Shown: piece by piece, positions 17,308 through 22,998 of the stretch
Layout of the letters: every line of letters begins with the position of its first letter
Numbering within the stretch: the stretch's first letter is position 1
Source of the DNA: a virus
DNA: 24,188 nucleotides
Virus record (IMG/VR): IMGVR_UViG_3300006802_000556
Span: 1 to 24,188 of that record
Direction: 5' to 3' (one strand)
Notes under the pieces: model-generated
Told to the model about the DNA's origin: nothing
Databases searched by the model: none
What the model saw: only the letters and a program-made list of their open reading frames with translations
Made by a program: the position numbers and the translations under genes

Positions 17308-18843
17308 TTATGCGTTTCCTCCTTGCTGAAGCATTGGACCTAAAGCTTCGCCTAGCTGCTGTAACGCAGGGCTTCCTTGAAGGGCTTGTGCTGCTCCTTG
17401 TAGCTGCTCTTGGACTTGCGGAGTTAAACTAGGCTTCATGTCGTTTATGAGGCTTGGTGGAAAATTGGTTTTTTCAAAAATAAATTTTACAAGCTCGTGG
17501 ACGTTTACCATCTGAAGCGCATGCTGCGAAAACGGCTGTAGCATTTGGAGGGTCTGGAGAATGTTTGTCACTTGCTCCAACTCCAGACCCCTACGCACCA
17601 CACTCTCCACCACGATGTGTAAGGGACGACCTTCTACCTTGAAATCGCCCATCAGGCCGTTCTTGCCGCAAAGGCGAACGGTGTTGAGGATGATCTCGCG
17701 TAGGAACTCGATTTCAAGACGCAGCGCAGCTGGCGCTATAAGCCTAAAAAATTGTGCTTGAAGGGCTGTGATCGCAGTAGCGACGACGCCTTTGACGTTA
17801 TCTGCTGGTGGGAGCTGCTCTGCGAACAGGCGCTGCCGTACATGCCCCTGAAGGTTTGAAATGTCGTTGTAGGCAATTTGGACATTTCCAGGAAAGTCGA
17901 TTGGGCGCAGAGCGTCGTTGCGTGAACTGATGATGATGCTGCCAGCTTTGAGTTGCTTGCCTTCAAGCGTGGGGTCTTCTGTTTGCCAAGCTCCTCGCGC
18001 AGCAAACTCGCTCGCGTTTAGAAGCTGCTCCACCATCGTGTTGAGGGTTTTGATGTCAGGCAAGCTTTGACGCACTGGACTGTCTCCCCAACAGTCGCCT
18101 GTGGCCTTGCGCCAACGGAACACAGTGAACGGCTTATGCCAGGTGTCGTAGCTGCTGAGTTCCGTCCAATCCTTTTCCAGATAGATTGCGTAGTGGCATG
18201 TGCCGTCCTTGTTGGGCAGCATGGCCTCAACAAGCGTCACTTGCTCATCTGCGTTCTTTGTCTCTAAGTCACGCACCCATTGCGGAACCTTGCCGTAGTT
18301 GTAGGTGACAGCACGCACGGGCACAGAATGGCTGCGGAACACAGTGTCAACGATGCCGCTTCCGTTCTCCATAATGGCAAGCTGCCCAATTGGAACGCTC
18401 ACGTAGTTGACGCCGTTCTTCTTTTCGTTGAGTTCGATCGCCATACAGCCCACTCCGCTCACCACGCAGTCTGTAAGCGCCTCCGCAGCAGCGACGTAAA
18501 AGTTGCTGTCATGGATAATTTCCCAGAGCGTCTGGTTCTCACGCTCTAGCTGTTGCGTCTGATCTGGCGCCACGCCCATATCAAGCACACTCTCGCGCAC
18601 CTTGATCTCTGCCCAACGACTGTTGTGCGGAATCAGAAAGGTGATGAGGTTGCTGACGAGCGTGTTGACTGCGTTAGGCGCCGTCGCATCGAAAATCAGC
18701 GTTCTGTCAGCTGCTTGCTCGTTGTGCTTTTGCGGAGACACCTGCGGAAAGGTGTAGGCGTAGGCATCGTCGATCTCAGAAGCTACATGCTGCTTCTTGC
18801 GCTTGGCAGACGCATAACGCTCTTTGACGTTAGCGTATTTCAT
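17308..18843 (-). CDS. portal (head-tail connector, gp8-like)
   Basis: A 511-residue protein that forms the dodecameric DNA channel at the capsid vertex. Family features: the opening YANVKERYASAKRKKQHVAS, the FIDATAPNAVN-like segment LIFDATAPNAVNTLVSNLI (about residues 48-67), WAEIK, a KDWTELSSYDTWHKPFTVFR stretch, then the crown-region helices and a Gln/Leu-rich C-terminus (LQGSPALQQLGEALGPMLQQ). Length fits T7 gp8 (536). The ATG overlaps the preceding stop (TAATG), indicating coupled translation. Confidence 0.93.
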   Translation of the reverse strand: MKYANVKERYASAKRKKQHVASEIDDAYAYTFPQVSPQKHNEQAADRTLIFDATAPNAVNTLVSNLITFLIPHNSRWAEIKVRESVLDMGVAPDQTQQLERENQTLWEIIHDSNFYVAAAEALTDCVVSGVGCMAIELNEKKNGVNYVSVPIGQLAIMENGSGIVDTVFRSHSVPVRAVTYNYGKVPQWVRDLETKNADEQVTLVEAMLPNKDGTCHYAIYLEKDWTELSSYDTWHKPFTVFRWRKATGDCWGDSPVRQSLPDIKTLNTMVEQLLNASEFAARGAWQTEDPTLEGKQLKAGSIIISSRNDALRPIDFPGNVQIAYNDISNLQGHVRQRLFAEQLPPADNVKGVVATAITALQAQFFRLIAPAALRLEIEFLREIILNTVRLCGKNGLMGDFKVEGRPLHIVVESVVRRGLELEQVTNILQTLQMLQPFSQHALQMVNVHELVKFIFEKTNFPPSLINDMKPSLTPQVQEQLQGAAQALQGSPALQQLGEALGPMLQQGGNA

Positions 18844-19046
18844 TACAGCTTGTTAACTCTATTACCTAGCAACGTGTCCATGACACCAGAAAAGCCTCTG
18901 CTTTGAAAAGCTGAGCCACCCGTCTTTGACGCCAACCGTTTGCGTTCTTTAGACGCTGCGTCTTTTGCTGACGCCTCGCGTGTTGCTACAGCCTGTACTG
19001 GGCTTGGTGGGGGCGGCGGCGCAGATGGTGATGAAAAAGCACACAT
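18843..19046 (-). CDS. small Pro-rich protein preceding the portal, function unknown
   Basis: A 67-residue protein starting MCAFSSPSAPPPPPSPVQAV, with a polyproline run at residues 9-14, a basic middle (KERKRLASKTGG) and a Gly/Phe-containing tail. It looks disordered. Short Cys-then-Pro-rich proteins often precede the portal in marine T7-like phages (from memory, not searched). First gene of the late block: AAGGAG precedes ATG at 19046 and a late-promoter-like element lies 20 nt upstream. Portal starts on its stop codon. Confidence 0.75.
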   Translation of the reverse strand: MCAFSSPSAPPPPPSPVQAVATREASAKDAASKERKRLASKTGGSAFQSRGFSGVMDTLLGNRVNKL

Positions 19047-19059
19047 ATCTAATCTCCTT

Positions 19060-19075
19060 GTTTCATGTATTTATG
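19060..19075 (-). promoter_or_regulatory. late-promoter-like element at the head of the virion operon
   Basis: Minus strand CATAAATACATGAAAC; core 19067-19074, 20 nt before the ATG at 19046 and followed by AAGGAG. It is the first site of the leftward virion transcription unit. Confidence 0.65.
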
Positions 19076-19130
19076 TAACCTCGCGAAAAACCGCTGGCCT
19101 TTTGTCGTTGCGGACAGAATCCAAGTCGTG

Positions 19131-19139
19131 TTATCCACA
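19131..19139 (+). promoter_or_regulatory. perfect DnaA-box 9-mer in the divergent region
   Basis: TTATCCACA matches the bacterial DnaA-box consensus TTATNCACA exactly. It stands alone in the 124-bp region between the leftward virion operon and the rightward gene. It may be a host DnaA-responsive control site; a single site is weak evidence for an origin. Confidence 0.35.
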
Positions 19140-19170
19140 AGGGTCCCTGTTTTCATCAAAGAGGTATATC

Positions 19171-19473
19171 TTGCCTAACAAAATCGTCATTAACGAGAGC
19201 GCGCTCAGCAAGGGTGAGCTTCGCAAGCTCAACGCTCTGCGTAAGTCGCTTGGCGAAATCGAAGGCCTAGCAGAGCGTGCGTTTAATGAATGGTACGAAA
19301 ATCGCCCCAAAGGTGGCGCTGCTGCTGAAAACGACCCCGTAGCAGAAATTATCGAAAGCGCGTTAGGCAGCTACGCCAACGACAAAAAGTTCAACCTTGG
19401 CCGTCGTGGCTACACGATCTTCAAGGCCAAGGGGCGCGGCCAAAAAGGCATCAAGGCCGTTCGTAACGACTAG
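19171..19473 (+). CDS. small basic protein, function unknown
   Basis: A 100-residue protein that starts with TTG at 19171: AGAGGT is 5 nt upstream, and earlier in-frame starts would run into the divergent operon. The N-terminal half is helical and amphipathic (KGELRKLNALRKSLGEIEGL), a Gly/Ala/Asn linker is at about residues 46-53, and the C-terminus is very basic and aromatic (GRRGYTIFKAKGRGQKGIKA), which suggests nucleic-acid binding. I do not recognise a family. It is the first plus-strand gene beyond the virion block and ends just before a strong terminator, so it is a transcription unit of its own. Confidence 0.8.
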   Translation: MPNKIVINESALSKGELRKLNALRKSLGEIEGLAERAFNEWYENRPKGGAAAENDPVAEIIESALGSYANDKKFNLGRRGYTIFKAKGRGQKGIKAVRND

Positions 19474-19492
19474 ACGTTTTCGTATAGACCAG

Positions 19493-19521
19493 AAAAACGC
19501 CCCTTCGTGGGGCGTTTTTTT
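19493..19521. terminator. bidirectional UUCG-loop terminator
   Basis: An 11-bp stem AAAAACGCCCC / GGGGCGTTTTT around a TTCGT loop, with A and T tracts on both sides, so it can work in either direction. It ends the 100-residue gene and isolates the cassette to its right. It is nearly identical to the terminator at 22079-22111. Confidence 0.93.
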
Positions 19522-19562
19522 ATGCCACGACGATATTTGTGAGCGTGGCATTAGCAAATATC
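19522..19562 (+). promoter_or_regulatory. two interlocking perfect 8-bp inverted repeats in the cassette leader
   Basis: ATGCCACG (19522-19529) pairs with CGTGGCAT (19544-19551), and GATATTTG (19532-19539) pairs with CAAATATC (19555-19562). The arms alternate A-B-A'-B', which is pseudoknot topology in RNA or mutually exclusive hairpins, and as DNA would be two overlapping operators. Both lie right after a terminator and before the first cassette gene. Confidence 0.6.
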
Positions 19563-19585
19563 CCCCGTTTTGGTGGACATATTAG

Positions 19586-19619
19586 CGTTCTGTGGGATCA
19601 TTATGCAATCAACAGAACG
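19586..19619 (+). promoter_or_regulatory. inverted repeat abutting the first cassette ribosome-binding site
   Basis: CGTTCTGT (19586-19593) is perfectly complementary to ACAGAACG (19612-19619) over an 18-nt spacer. The right arm includes the first bases of the CGGAG ribosome-binding site for the gene at 19629. It could be an operator or a translation-controlling hairpin. Confidence 0.5.
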
Positions 19620-19628
19620 GAGCTATTA

Positions 19629-19799
19629 ATGAACAATATCTATCGCAAGCGCATTTCTAATCAGCTCGATAGTCTTTTAATTCAGCAGTTTCACAACGAA
19701 GGACGCAAAGTAACTATTTGTCCTATTGGCGCAGCAAAAAACAGCAAGAATTTTGGTAAGCGCGCAGGATACGCACACGGCGTTCGTTGGTTTCGCTAA
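19629..19799 (+). CDS. very small basic protein, function unknown
   Basis: A 56-residue protein, ATG at 19629 with GGAG 7 nt upstream. It is rich in Lys, Arg, Asn and Gly, with KVTICPIGAAKNSKNFGKRA in the middle and an aromatic end (HGVRWFR). No family recognised; the Gly/Lys loop is not a Walker motif. First gene of the cassette, 13 nt before the next gene, which has its own ribosome-binding site. An RNA- or DNA-binding accessory role is possible from charge alone. Confidence 0.7.
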   Translation: MNNIYRKRISNQLDSLLIQQFHNEGRKVTICPIGAAKNSKNFGKRAGYAHGVRWFR

Positions 19800-19812
19800 G
19801 GAGCATAAAACA

Positions 19813-20127
19813 ATGTTTATATTCACTACAGCATCGCTAAATCACAAGTACAATCGCACATTCAACGTAGGCAACGACGAGCTAGAAAACGAAATTTACG
19901 CTGCTCTTTTGCGGCAGCGTGAAATGGGCGAAGCAAATTTCAAGCGTGAGGTTGACGACGCAGTGCTTATATCGCAGTCGCCCTATTTCGATAGTTTTCC
20001 TGCGGAGACGTTTTTTACACTGCTAGTGCGGCAAGCCGTCGCCTACAACACAAACCTGCCTATCGTTCGTAATCCATCCGCTAATCCCTCTCACAACAAT
20101 GCGGCCTGTGTGTCGCGTGCTGCCTAA
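19813..20127 (+). CDS. hypothetical protein upstream of the DpdA-like gene
   Basis: A 104-residue protein with ATG at 19813 and AAGGAG 9 nt upstream. The first 80 residues look folded (MFIFTTASLNHKYNRTFNVG, then helical DELENEIYAALLRQREMGE), and the last 25 are polar (Asn, Ser, Pro). I do not recognise it. Its stop overlaps the start of the DpdA-like gene (TAATG), which has no ribosome-binding site of its own, so the two proteins are made in linked amounts and may act together. Confidence 0.72.
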   Translation: MFIFTTASLNHKYNRTFNVGNDELENEIYAALLRQREMGEANFKREVDDAVLISQSPYFDSFPAETFFTLLVRQAVAYNTNLPIVRNPSANPSHNNAACVSRAA

Positions 20128-21389
20128 TGCGTTGGGATTTTCGCCGTACGCAGGACGATTACGCAATCTACCTTCCTGCTCTTCAAAAGTCCTATTTCGC
20201 TTCATCTAGCAAAACACATTCAGAAGACGAAAACTGGCTCTACGAGCTATGCGAACAGCATGACTTTTTAAAGGAAAATCAGCTGTTCTATTATCCCTAC
20301 GCTCTAATGAGCACTGGTCACATAAACCTAGCCACCAAAGACGGTAAGTTCCATGAGGACATGTATCGTAAAAGAGATCGCACCAAAACCATTCTAGTTG
20401 GTGACAGTGGCGGTTATCAGATTGGTTCTGGCGCTTGGCCTGCTGATTGGACAAACGAGGACGATAACGCTGCGTATGTCAAACGAACCATGATCCTTGA
20501 ATGGATGGATAAGTTTTGCGACTACGGCATCACCCTTGATGTGCCGCCTTGGCTGATTGATCACGAAACTTCAGATAGCAGCAAGTGCTACACATTTTCT
20601 GACTGCGTTGGCGCCACCAAAATCAACCATGACTACTGGATTGAAAACAGAACAGGTGCTTGTAAGTTTCTAAATGTCCTACACGGTCAGAACAAATCTG
20701 ACGCATGGTCGTGGTACCAAACTTTCAAGCACTACAGTGACCCAAAACAGTACGCTGACAAAGCTTTTGATGGTTGGTCGTTTGGTGGGCACTACAAAGG
20801 CTGGATGCCACACATTACAGACGTTTTAGTTCAGTTATTTCATGATGGTCTGCTGGCGCAGGGAAAACACGACTGGCTTCATTTTCTTGGCGTCTCAACT
20901 CTACCAGCTGCTGTCACATTAACCTGTTTACAACGAGCGTTGCGAAAATTTATCAATCCAAAAATCACCCTGACGTTTGATAGCAGCAGCCCATTTCTGA
21001 GCGCACAAAAACATGGATGCTATCTCAGTCACCCTAACCTAGTGCACAACGAAAAATGGAGTTTTACATCGAAAAAACTTGATGGCGGATTTTACCCAAT
21101 TTGGCGCAGCCCTATCTGTAACAGTGTATATGGAGAGCTTTTGAGAACTACAGAAGGCGAAAGAGCAAGCCCAGCTGTTAACAAGCTGTTAGCTATTCAT
21201 AACTGCTGGCTTATGTTTAACGCATTCCACGCAGCTAACAATTTATACGATAGAGGTAATCGCCCTAAACAGTTCGAAGGTTTTGATATTCAGAAAATCT
21301 TCAACGACATTTTTTGTCAGTACGATCTGAACCCTAGCAAGCAAATTATAGCAGACAACTTTGATGCCCTTCGTGCGGTTTCGTTTTGA
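20127..21389 (+). CDS. dpdA: tRNA-guanine transglycosylase superfamily protein, DpdA-like (7-deazaguanine base exchange)
   Basis: A 420-residue enzyme that should exchange guanine for a 7-deazaguanine base; TGT does this in tRNA, DpdA in DNA. The TGT-fold landmarks occur in order: DSGGYQIGSG (D93; compare DSGGFQ), the strand GITLDV (D138), FLNVLHGQ (181-188; compare the IVQGG strand), WSFGGHYKG (217-225), HFLGVST (252-258) and TFDSSSP (D285, place of the nucleophile in TGT FDCV). The C-x-C-x2-C zinc motif of TGT is not seen after D285, favouring a DpdA-type over a true tRNA enzyme. ATG overlaps the preceding stop (TAATG) and has no ribosome-binding site: coupled translation. The frame stops at TGA and continues open afterwards. 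Substrate is inferred; no preQ0 synthesis genes are in the window. Confidence 0.75.
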   Translation: MRWDFRRTQDDYAIYLPALQKSYFASSSKTHSEDENWLYELCEQHDFLKENQLFYYPYALMSTGHINLATKDGKFHEDMYRKRDRTKTILVGDSGGYQIGSGAWPADWTNEDDNAAYVKRTMILEWMDKFCDYGITLDVPPWLIDHETSDSSKCYTFSDCVGATKINHDYWIENRTGACKFLNVLHGQNKSDAWSWYQTFKHYSDPKQYADKAFDGWSFGGHYKGWMPHITDVLVQLFHDGLLAQGKHDWLHFLGVSTLPAAVTLTCLQRALRKFINPKITLTFDSSSPFLSAQKHGCYLSHPNLVHNEKWSFTSKKLDGGFYPIWRSPICNSVYGELLRTTEGERASPAVNKLLAIHNCWLMFNAFHAANNLYDRGNRPKQFEGFDIQKIFNDIFCQYDLNPSKQIIADNFDALRAVSF

Positions 21390-21404
21390 TACGAAAGTTA
21401 CAAA

Positions 21405-22049
21405 TTGATAAGAAAACCTTTTTTTACAAAAAAAGACCCTAACACAAAACCCTATATAGACTGGCTTAGAAAGCATGGAATCGAAGATGTAAAAGATGAG
21501 GACTTCGCAATAGGCGAGTGGGAGCTGTGGCTTACAAAAGCTATGCGTATGTCTAAACGAACAGACGCAAAAATTTTACAGAAAAACTTTTCTCAAAAAG
21601 AATTTTTAAAACAAATAGACATTCCAGAAGATGCCAACGAAAGCAGTGATATAGCACTTCAGACATTAGATCTCATAGGAAGAAAGATCGTAAGGCGTTC
21701 TTCTTTTGTAGTAATTTCTGAACACGCCGTGAAACGATGGTGGGACCATACGAAAACCATCGCAGATGTTTATAGTTGGATCGCGGCAGAAGAGGACCCT
21801 AAGAAGTTACGTGATGAAAACACAGGAGGTGGGGTAACAGCGTTATATCACCCAGACGCCCTGCTATTAGGCGAATGTAGGCGTGGCGAAAACTGTTTAA
21901 ACTTGTTTGATATCGATACAAAGCGAGAAGGCAACTTTGACCTCCCATGTTTCAGAATCAAGACAGCGATACCAGTAGACATGTTAAACGAATCTCAAAC
22001 GGCGCGCTGGTACCAACTGAAACAAACCACGGAAAAGGAGACAGCGTGA
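21405..22049 (+). CDS. unknown protein in frame with the DpdA-like gene after one TGA
   Basis: A 214-codon frame from a TTG at 21405 to TGA at 22047-22049. I do not recognise it. The N-terminal 90 residues are Lys-rich and helical; residues of about 95-200 look folded, with SEHAVKRWWDH, YHPDALLLGECRRGENC and a Trp/Tyr near the end, so a metal- or nucleic-acid-binding domain is possible. No Shine-Dalgarno precedes the TTG; a later ATG at 21543 also lacks a strong one. The frame is continuous with the DpdA-like gene upstream apart from the single TGA at 21387, so this may be its C-terminal domain made by readthrough, the remnant of a split gene, or a separate coupled gene. Its bases are AT-richer than the virion genes. 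Confidence 0.65.
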   Translation: MIRKPFFTKKDPNTKPYIDWLRKHGIEDVKDEDFAIGEWELWLTKAMRMSKRTDAKILQKNFSQKEFLKQIDIPEDANESSDIALQTLDLIGRKIVRRSSFVVISEHAVKRWWDHTKTIADVYSWIAAEEDPKKLRDENTGGGVTALYHPDALLLGECRRGENCLNLFDIDTKREGNFDLPCFRIKTAIPVDMLNESQTARWYQLKQTTEKETA

Positions 22050-22078
22050 AGCGTCTCTGACCGTTTAATTGGTAATAT

Positions 22079-22111
22079 GAAAAACGCCCTCCTTCGTGGG
22101 GGGCGTTTTTT
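22079..22111. terminator. bidirectional UUCG-loop terminator closing the cassette
   Basis: Stem AAAACGCCCTCC / GGGGGGCGTTTT with one T-G wobble around a TTCGT loop, with A and T tracts on either side. It ends the plus-strand cassette, and read on the minus strand it ends the convergent small gene whose stop codon lies in the T tract. Confidence 0.92.
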
Positions 22112-22313
22112 ATAGGTCTATACGATAGCCTAGCTTCACACAGTATTTGGTTTTGTAATCAACAGGCTCTGTGGGTAGTTCAAGCGCACTGTCTATCGCA
22201 GCAATTATGTCGCCTCGCTCAATATGCTGAGCGATCCTGTTCAGCTCAGCTGAGCAAACGTGACCTTTAGCGTCAGCGCGTATTTCTTTTGCTATCTGTT
22301 TCCACAGGTTCAT
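22110..22313 (-). CDS. small hypothetical protein, convergent to the cassette
   Basis: A 67-residue frame, ATG at 22313 and TAA at 22110 inside the terminator. The protein reads well (MNLWKQIAKEIRADAKGHVC, then a helix AELNRIAQHIERGDIIAAID and a Tyr/Lys end) and looks like a small helical cytosolic protein. The ribosome-binding site is poor (GGGG at about 10 nt). Support comes from composition and the terminator at its end; no family recognised. Confidence 0.5.
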   Translation of the reverse strand: MNLWKQIAKEIRADAKGHVCSAELNRIAQHIERGDIIAAIDSALELPTEPVDYKTKYCVKLGYRIDL

Positions 22314-22471
22314 CGCGCACTGCCCCTAAACGAAAAAATTGCTCGCAGAATTTTTCACGCGCCCCACCTAAATTTTTTTTTCGAAACCCGTGGGTGCCCT
22401 GATTTTAAGCGAGCCTTCAGCAAAGAACTCTGGATTTTGGAGCTGATGGTACCTCCAAGCTCGTCGCTCGC

Positions 22472-22606
22472 GCTAGAGCGTGTGAGCATCTGACCCAAGC
22501 GCGAGCATGCGAGCGTGTCGCAGATAAGCAGCAGTTGCTAGAGCGCGTGAGCATCTCACCCAAGCTCATACGGCGCATGCGAGCGTGTCGCAGATGAGCA
22601 GCAGCC
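22472..22606. repeat. two adjacent 65-70 bp direct repeats
   Basis: Unit 1 (22472-22536) and unit 2 (22537-22606) both begin GCTAGAGCG, carry GAGCATCT-ACCCAAGC, and end GCATGCGAGCGTGTCGCAGAT then AGCAGCAG. Unit 2 has 5 extra bases in the middle and a few substitutions. Each unit has two related GAGCGTGT/GAGCGCGT sub-motifs. Confidence 0.85.
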
Positions 22607-22613
22607 CAACACG

Positions 22614-22647
22614 CAGAACCGTAAAAATGTGTAAGAGTACGGTTCTG
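22614..22647. repeat. 10-bp perfect inverted repeat
   Basis: CAGAACCGTA (22614-22623) and TACGGTTCTG (22638-22647) with a 14-nt spacer. No T tract follows, so it is not a terminator; an operator or recombinase-binding dyad is more likely. Confidence 0.7.
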
Positions 22648-22739
22648 TTCCGCTAAGCGTCTGTTTTTCCAAGGAAAACGGTCGTCCGCATGTATTGGAC
22701 ACACTACATTCGAAGGGCAACAACAGGGAGCCCTGTAGA

Positions 22740-22985
22740 ATGTGCGTCAGCCAAGCAAAGCAGCAGCAGCTAGCTTACCGCAAAATAGAGCAGCGTATCG
22801 CAATACTGCGCGTATTACTGCGCTGTAGCGTTGTTAGCGCAAATACCATTAGCGAGGAAGCAGTAAAAGCTACTGTCGATGAGCTAATTTCGTTCAACAT
22901 AACGCCCAAAACCCACACAGACGAGCAAATCGTCATAGAATTCAACGCTTTATACCAACTCATCACGCACTCGTTCTACAGCTAA
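22740..22985 (+). CDS. small protein upstream of the recombinase, function unknown
   Basis: An 81-residue protein, ATG at 22740 with GGGAG about 9 nt upstream; an in-frame TTG at 22695 is less likely. It is a mix of a Gln/Lys-rich helix (SQAKQQQLAYRKIEQRIAIL) and a hydrophobic, helical remainder with Ser/Thr/Glu. It ends 13 nt before the recombinase gene and is probably in its operon, so a recombination directionality or regulatory factor is possible; no HTH is convincing. A hairpin (22707-22742) covers the ribosome-binding region. Confidence 0.65.
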   Translation: MCVSQAKQQQLAYRKIEQRIAILRVLLRCSVVSANTISEEAVKATVDELISFNITPKTHTDEQIVIEFNALYQLITHSFYS

Positions 22986-22998
22986 AAGGGCAAGCAAA

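Larger units (their letters stand above)
22314..22739. other. non-coding region with repeats and dyads
   Basis: This stretch between the minus-strand 67-residue gene and the 81-residue gene has no convincing coding frame. It holds an A/T tract (about 22370-22384), two long direct repeats (22472-22606), a 10-bp inverted repeat (22614-22647), the short dyads CGCTAAGCG (22651-22659) and TTTTCC-AA-GGAAAA (22665-22678), and an imperfect hairpin (22707-22742) running into the next start codon. It is a candidate attachment/recombinase-binding, origin or control region. Confidence 0.6.

Noticed and set aside
18940-19170. Longer plus-strand start for the 100-residue gene
   Set aside because: The extension would be antisense to the first virion gene and its control region; TTG at 19171 has a good AGAGGT at the right distance.
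19586-19619. LexA (SOS) box
   Set aside because: CTGT and ACAG are present, but the spacer is far too long for the CTGT-N8-ACAG box, and it does not fit the GTTC direct-repeat type of alphaproteobacteria.
21387-21389. TGA as a sense codon (alternative genetic code) for the whole phage
   Set aside because: TGA clearly ends other genes here (for example at 1647 and 17029) and Trp is encoded by TGG in all virion genes.
22472-22606. CRISPR array
   Set aside because: Only two units, directly adjacent and without unique spacers, each far longer than CRISPR repeats.
22417-22704. 95-codon minus-strand frame across the direct repeats
   Set aside because: Arg/Ala/Cys/His-rich low-quality protein that simply reads through the repeats; no ribosome-binding site.
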